Part shown: in pieces, positions 59,825 to 64,000 of the stretch
How the letters are laid out: each line of letters opens with the position of its first letter
Numbering within the stretch: position 1 is the first letter of the stretch
DNA from: JAGQSZ01 sp049647585
GTDB taxonomy: Bacteria > Actinomycetota > Acidimicrobiia > Acidimicrobiales > Microtrichaceae
Assembly: GCA_049647585.1 (NCBI GenBank)
Contig: JBARXY010000049.1
Coordinates: forward strand, 137,576 to 201,575
DNA: 64,000 bases
Direction: 5' to 3'
Notes under the pieces: model-generated
Database searches by the model: none
Told to the model about the DNA's origin: nothing
Seen by the model: the letters and a program-made list of their open reading frames with translations, nothing else
Translations under genes and position numbers: made by a program

Positions 59825-60424
59825 TCAACGGCCCTCGTCCAGACCACCCTCGCGAATCCGTCGACGTTCGTCGTCGGAGACCTCGGCGCCATGGGGTGTC
59901 AGCAGGAAGACCTGATCTGCGACACGCTCCATGTCTCCTTCCAGGCCGTAGCAAAGGCCACTCGAGAAGTCGATCAGGCGACGTGAAAGGTCACGGTCGA
60001 GTCCCTGCATGTTGACGATGACGGGCTGATTGCGGCGGAACTTGTCTGCGACCTGTTGAACGTCGTTGAAGCCGGTCGGCGAGACGACGAACGGCTTGGC
60101 CGACGTCGGCAGGGAACGGACGACACCGCGGGTCGGTTCGACGGGGTCGGGGACGGAGCTCATGACACGAACCCCGCCGTCGCCTTCGTCCCAATCTTCG
60201 GACCCGACGGGCGAGACACTCGAAACGGAGTGGTTGGAAGTCTTGGAATGGGGCACCGCACGAACCGCTGGACGATCCTGAACCGGTGCTTCCTCGTAGC
60301 CATTCGAGTCGTAGTCGTCATCGAAGTTCGACCCCTCAAAGGCCGAGTTGTCGTACTCATCCTCGTAATAGGGCTCGGCGCCAAGTCCGAGCCACGATTT
60401 TGTGCTTTTCATCCAGTTCGACAT
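59825..60424 (-). CDS. sepF: cell division protein SepF
   Basis: Membrane anchor and bundling partner for FtsZ in organisms without FtsA. 199 residues. The amphipathic N-terminus (SNWMKSTKSWLGLG) would insert in the membrane. An acidic linker (residues 17-50) precedes the conserved core: FNDVQQVADKFRRNQPVIVNM, RDLSRRLIDFSSGLCYGLEG and VFLLTPHGAEV. GGAGGAG lies 6 bases before the ATG. Confidence 0.95.
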   Translation of the reverse strand: MSNWMKSTKSWLGLGAEPYYEDEYDNSAFEGSNFDDDYDSNGYEEAPVQDRPAVRAVPHSKTSNHSVSSVSPVGSEDWDEGDGGVRVMSSVPDPVEPTRGVVRSLPTSAKPFVVSPTGFNDVQQVADKFRRNQPVIVNMQGLDRDLSRRLIDFSSGLCYGLEGDMERVADQVFLLTPHGAEVSDDERRRIREGGLDEGR

Positions 60425-60600
60425 TGCCGTCTCCTCCGCCGCGCAGTGTAGTTCCAGCCTGAACTGATCGCGGGTACTTCACCCTCAAATGTCCGCTCAA
60501 ACCGGCTGCGTTCTCAGCGTGTGGCTTTCGGCGGAATCCGAATTGACCGACCCGTCCCAGGGCCCGACTTGCTCATTTTCGGGTGACGAACCCGGATCTC

Positions 60601-61716
60601 CTACTTGAGGAAGGAGGGAACGTCGAAGTCGTCGTCGGGCTCGAAGAGAGATCCGTCGTCATCCGACTCTGCGAAAACATCCGTGACCGGGGTGGTCGGC
60701 TCGGGCCTTGCCTGGGATGCCGCACCGGATCCGGTGTTGGCTCCACGACCGTGGGACTTCGTCTCGTCCCAGCGTTCGAAACCTGCCGCGACCACGGTGA
60801 TCCGGACCTCGTCGCCCATTTCGTCGTCGATGACGGCGCCGAAAATGATGTTCGCCTCGGGATGGGCGACCTCGTGTATGACCGAGGCAGCCTCGTTGAC
60901 CTCGAACAGTGTCAGGTCTGAACCACCAGAGATATTGAGAAGGATCCCTCGGGCACCGTCAATTGCTGCTTCGAGCAGCGGCGATGAAATCGCCTGTCGG
61001 GCAGCTTGGAGAGCCCGACCCTCTCCCGTGGAGTAGCCGACACCCATGAGCGCGCTGCCAGCGTCGCTCATGATCATTCGTACGTCTGCGAAGTCGGTGT
61101 TGATCAGGCCGGGAGTTGTAATCAGATCAGTGATGCCCTGGACGCCCTGTAGAAGAATCTCGTCAGCCATCTTGAAGGCGTTCAGGACCGAAGTCTTCTC
61201 GTTTGCGACCGTCAGCAGCCGATCGTTGGGAATGACGATCTGCGTGTCGACCTTTTCCTTCAGGGTGCTGATTCCCTGATCCGCCTGAACCGAGCGGCGA
61301 CGTCCCTCGAACAGGAACGGCCGGGTCACCACGGCGATGGTCAGGGCGCCCTGGCTCTTCGAGATTTCGGCGACGACCGGCGCTGCACCGGTTCCGGTAC
61401 CTCCGCCTTCGCCTGCGGTCACGAAGACCATGTCGGCGCCCCGGAGGACCTCTTCGATCTCGGACCGGTGATCTTCGGCAGCCTGACGTCCGACATCGGG
61501 GTCCGATCCGGCACCGAGGCCCCGGGTCAGTTCGCGACCGATATCCAACTTGATGTCAGCGTCACTCATGAGCAGCGCCTGGGCATCGGTGTTGATGGCA
61601 ATGAACTCAACACCCTTGAGTCCCGCGTCGATCATTCGATTAACGGCGTTGCAGCCACCGCCACCGATACCTACGACCTTGATTACGGCGAGGTAATTCT
61701 GCGGGTTGTGTGCCAT
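60601..61716 (-). CDS. ftsZ: cell division protein FtsZ
   Basis: Tubulin-like GTPase that forms the Z ring. 371 residues: IKVVGIGGGGCNAVNRM, the GTP signature GGGTGTG at 104-110, RRSVQADQGI, the T7-loop TDFADVR with its catalytic Asp, and a short linker to the C-terminal peptide DDDFDVPSFLK that binds SepF. GGAGAAG lies 8 bases before the ATG. Unlike many actinomycetes, ftsZ is followed directly by sepF, with no pgeF or yggS genes between (176-base gap). Confidence 0.98.
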   Translation of the reverse strand: MAHNPQNYLAVIKVVGIGGGGCNAVNRMIDAGLKGVEFIAINTDAQALLMSDADIKLDIGRELTRGLGAGSDPDVGRQAAEDHRSEIEEVLRGADMVFVTAGEGGGTGTGAAPVVAEISKSQGALTIAVVTRPFLFEGRRRSVQADQGISTLKEKVDTQIVIPNDRLLTVANEKTSVLNAFKMADEILLQGVQGITDLITTPGLINTDFADVRMIMSDAGSALMGVGYSTGEGRALQAARQAISSPLLEAAIDGARGILLNISGGSDLTLFEVNEAASVIHEVAHPEANIIFGAVIDDEMGDEVRITVVAAGFERWDETKSHGRGANTGSGAASQARPEPTTPVTDVFAESDDDGSLFEPDDDFDVPSFLK

Positions 61717-61776
61717 TAGGCGGGCTTCTCCAGGTACGGGGGCTGAGTTAGGCCCGTTAGTTCTAGTGCGTGACTT

Positions 61777-61832
61777 GGTTCAGCCGAATCTCTTCACCTG
61801 AACCTCAGGTAAAGGTGAACTTCTGCTGAACC
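61777..61832. promoter_or_regulatory. cluster of CTGAACC half-sites upstream of ftsZ
   Basis: GGTTCAG at 61777-61783 and CTGAACC at 61798-61804 and 61826-61832 are copies of one heptamer in both orientations. The perfect palindrome ACCTGA-ACC-TCAGGT covers 61796-61810. They lie in the 172-base gap before ftsZ, 60-115 bases from its ATG, and could be an operator or DNA-binding protein site. Confidence 0.35.
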
Positions 61833-61888
61833 TCTCGTGGACCGTGAGATTACGGCCATTTCGTGCGAGGTATCAACGCCCACAGATT

Positions 61889-63013
61889 CTACGTACCTTC
61901 ATCCGCGCCATCACCTTCAGCGCCACTGTCGGAGCCACCCGATGAATCGGTCGATGATGAAGCAGATTCAGGAGATATTCCGGGACACCCAGGTCCGCGA
62001 CTGACTGCTGCTCTGGTGGGCTCGCGGACATCGATCGACTTGAGACAGTCGAGCACGACCTGGGAAAGTACCGCCCGGGTCGCGATGAGTTTCGACTCGA
62101 TGTCTTCCGGCTGGCCCAACTTGACCTCGGCGGCGTCGGAGAGGATCAGAGTCATGTTCCTGTCGGCTCCTATCTGAACGACTCGGAGCGTCGGTAGGAG
62201 ATCCGGGGTGATCCGCTTGATGAGTAGGACGGCATCGTCGAGGACACCGCGAGGATGAGTTCCGACCATTTCGGTCGGAACACTTGCGCCGTCGCCCTTG
62301 GCCAGGTCGTTCACCGAGCCCGCATACTCGACCTTGGGCAGAGCTGTGTCACCTGCCCCTTCCAGACTCGACTCTCCCGTGGTCGCTCCGGCGAGAACTC
62401 GGCCGGTAGTGGAAACGAGGAGAGTTCCGTCCGTGGCCGTGAATTCCAGAAGCGGTTGCTCCTCGATGATTTTGACTTCCACTGTGCCGGGAAAGTGCCT
62501 GGTAACACTCGCCGAGGCAATCCACGGTTCGGCCTTGAGCCTGGATCTCGCATCATCGAGGTCGACAGACACCAGATGGTCGCCCTTGGTGATCCCGGTG
62601 GCGCTTGCCACCTCGTCGCCAGTCAGATGATTCACTCCACGTACTTTCACGGTATCGACATCGAGAAGTGGCGAGAGGACCGCGACAATTGCAAGCGCAA
62701 TCACTGCTGCAACCACACCGAGTGCGATCCAGCGACGTATGCGGGTCCGCTGGGCTTCTGCCCGTACCTGCCGACGTCGTTCAACGAGCCGGGGCTCAAC
62801 TGCGGACTCGATAACTGCGCGATCCCGCGGCATGGCTGCGCGAGCAGGCGGCTTCCTCGGGGACTTCTTTCCCGGTCCGCTGTTGTTGGTGGCCGGCCTC
62901 CTCTGGGAGGCTCCGGCGCCGTTGTTGTTCCTGGGCGACCGAGCGCCGGAAGCACTCGCCGCGGATGGCGATTGGGCAGTTCTACGGCCCGAACGCGTCG
63001 GAGTCTCAGTCAC
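61889..63013 (-). CDS. ftsQ: cell division protein FtsQ
   Basis: Single-pass divisome protein that organises FtsB/L and FtsW/I. 374 residues: a long basic, Pro/Ser-rich cytoplasmic tail (1-95), one transmembrane helix (about 98-117), then a POTRA domain (VDTVKVRGVNHLTGDEVASATGI) and the FtsQ beta domain (PWIASASVTRHFPGTVEVKIIEE). A low-complexity Ser/Gly/Asp C-terminus follows. The GTG at 63013 overlaps the murB stop as GTGA, which decides the start. Confidence 0.95.
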   Translation of the reverse strand: MTETPTRSGRRTAQSPSAASASGARSPRNNNGAGASQRRPATNNSGPGKKSPRKPPARAAMPRDRAVIESAVEPRLVERRRQVRAEAQRTRIRRWIALGVVAAVIALAIVAVLSPLLDVDTVKVRGVNHLTGDEVASATGITKGDHLVSVDLDDARSRLKAEPWIASASVTRHFPGTVEVKIIEEQPLLEFTATDGTLLVSTTGRVLAGATTGESSLEGAGDTALPKVEYAGSVNDLAKGDGASVPTEMVGTHPRGVLDDAVLLIKRITPDLLPTLRVVQIGADRNMTLILSDAAEVKLGQPEDIESKLIATRAVLSQVVLDCLKSIDVREPTRAAVSRGPGCPGISPESASSSTDSSGGSDSGAEGDGADEGT

Positions 63014-64000
63014 AACTGATCGCCCGAACTTCCATCGGCGCCCGGCCACGACTCTTCGAAACCCAACATGACCGTCTCGGGATGGAGGCGGACTCCCGAG
63101 TGCTGCTCGACCCGACGAACAACCTCCATCATCAGTGTCCTCACATCATCGGCGCTTCCATCGGTATCTGCCTGGATGAAGTTCGCATGCTTCTCGGACA
63201 CAGTGGCCGAACCGATCCGCAGTCCCTTGCACCCCGCCTGATCGATCAGTTGACCCGCTGACCTGCCGGGAGGATTGGTAAAAACAGACCCGGCGTTGGC
63301 GCCCCCGGGTTGGTTCTCGCGACGCCAACGGACAATTTCCTTTAACAGAGCCTCTCCCCCGGAGTCTCCGGAGATTTCAGAGCTCTCTGGATCGGCGTCA
63401 CCGCTGGTGCCAGCGATGCCCCGCCTACGCAACGACAACTCGGCGCAGGTCACCAGGTCTGTGGGCCGCAGCGATGAGTGCCTGTATCTCAAGTCCAAGT
63501 CCGGCGCATCCACCCACTCATGATCACCCGACAACAGATCTGCGACGCGGACCCTGACGAGAACCGTCGACATTTCGGATCCATGGCCCCCGGCATTCAT
63601 GCGGACCGCGCCCCCGATCGAGCCGGGAACTCCGACAGCCCATTCGAACCCCTCCAGGCCCGCGGCCACAGTTTTCCGGGCGGTGACGGGAAGGCTCGCT
63701 GCACCGCCGACCGTCACAATGACTTCAACGTCCTCGCCCACATCCTCAGATCGACCGGTCCGGTTGCTTTCGGGGATCTCGAGCTCTTCGAATGCCGGCC
63801 CCAGACGTAGGACAAGCCCCGGAAGGCCACGGTCCGCCACCAGCAGATTGGACCCACGACCAACCATGTGAACCTCGCCGGCACTTCCGTGCTCTTTCAG
63901 GTCCAGCGCCGAGAGAGCCTCGATGATCCTGTCGAGCTGTTCGAAATCAGCGACCTCGACGAAGCGTGCAGCGCGGCCTCCCACCCGGTAGGTACACAGT
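63010..64000 (-). CDS. murB: UDP-N-acetylenolpyruvylglucosamine reductase, 5' end cut by window edge
   Basis: Flavoenzyme that completes UDP-MurNAc in peptidoglycan synthesis. FAD-binding GRGSNLLVAD and GVPGSIGGAVRMNAG, the catalytic Ser in AGSVFTNP, and EKHANF with the C-terminal Glu region are visible. The frame stays open through the last base of the window and reads TYRVGGRAARF, the conserved MurB N-terminal motif, so the true start lies beyond 64000 and the apparent GTG at 63984 is internal. About 330 codons are visible. Acidic inserts (ESSEISGDSGG) occur mid-protein. Confidence 0.95.
   Translation of the reverse strand, partial: LCTYRVGGRAARFVEVADFEQLDRIIEALSALDLKEHGSAGEVHMVGRGSNLLVADRGLPGLVLRLGPAFEELEIPESNRTGRSEDVGEDVEVIVTVGGAASLPVTARKTVAAGLEGFEWAVGVPGSIGGAVRMNAGGHGSEMSTVLVRVRVADLLSGDHEWVDAPDLDLRYRHSSLRPTDLVTCAELSLRRRGIAGTSGDADPESSEISGDSGGEALLKEIVRWRRENQPGGANAGSVFTNPPGRSAGQLIDQAGCKGLRIGSATVSEKHANFIQADTDGSADDVRTLMMEVVRRVEQHSGVRLHPETVMLGFEESWPGADGSSGDQL

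Noticed and set aside
63010..63984. murB as a complete gene starting at GTG 63984
   Set aside because: The frame remains open to the window edge and codes the conserved TYRVGG motif upstream of that GTG, so the gene is truncated by the edge.

Overview
The window comes from a high-GC actinomycete, most likely a free-living Acidimicrobiia-type lineage. The evidence is DivIVA, SepF and YggT next to FtsZ, a Bpa/PafE-type proteasome activator, a PdtaR-type ANTAR regulator beside polA, mycothiol-type enzymes (a MshB-like deacetylase and a MshD-like acetyltransferase) and a classical menaquinone pathway. The placement is inference; no rRNA is present. Genes are packed tightly, many with 4-base ATGA/GTGA overlaps. 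The largest gaps, at 29398-29683 and 53056-53331, are under 300 bases. The first is described below. I see nothing gene-like in the second.

Layout. 1-3413: a coiled-coil protein, pdtaR and polA (cut by the left edge) on the minus strand. 3504-7823: malQ, a tyrosine phosphatase, tRNA-Leu(CAA), a small membrane protein, bcp and the HU gene. 7987-15382: a long minus-strand tryptophan unit, hisI-trpE-ygfZ-J protein-trpC-trpF-trpB-trpA. 15496-18400: a carotenoid oxygenase, a divergent GroES and a PIG-L deacetylase lie between hisI and the rest of the histidine genes. 18482-23857: hisD-hisC-hisB-hisH-hisA-hisF. 23966-29397: nth, a MshD-like GNAT, rlmN, a membrane protein, a MaoC enzyme and a lipoprotein hydrolase.

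29684-41277: an acyl-CoA ligase followed by the menaquinone block menG-menF, menD plus a hydrolase, menH, menA and menE, then a tandem VOC protein and an SDR. 41484-47611: a YyaL/DUF255 protein, a large MMPL exporter, and a nitroreductase coupled to an unrecognised protein. 47772-55394: dnaE, bpa, two unrecognised genes, a phosphodiesterase-fold enzyme and an Rrf2 regulator. 55387-64000: the division region, read on the minus strand as murB (cut by the right edge)-ftsQ-ftsZ-sepF-yggT-divIVA-DksA-like-lspA-rluD.

Two genome-scale patterns stand out. First, about 18 start codons have a TANNNT -10 element exactly 6-8 bases upstream, which implies widespread leaderless mRNAs; this pattern decided several of the starts given here. 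Second, short tandem duplications sit at the very ends of genes, often containing the stop codon (malQ, PIG-L gene, rlmN, lspA, yyaL-like) or in an N-terminal tail (menD).
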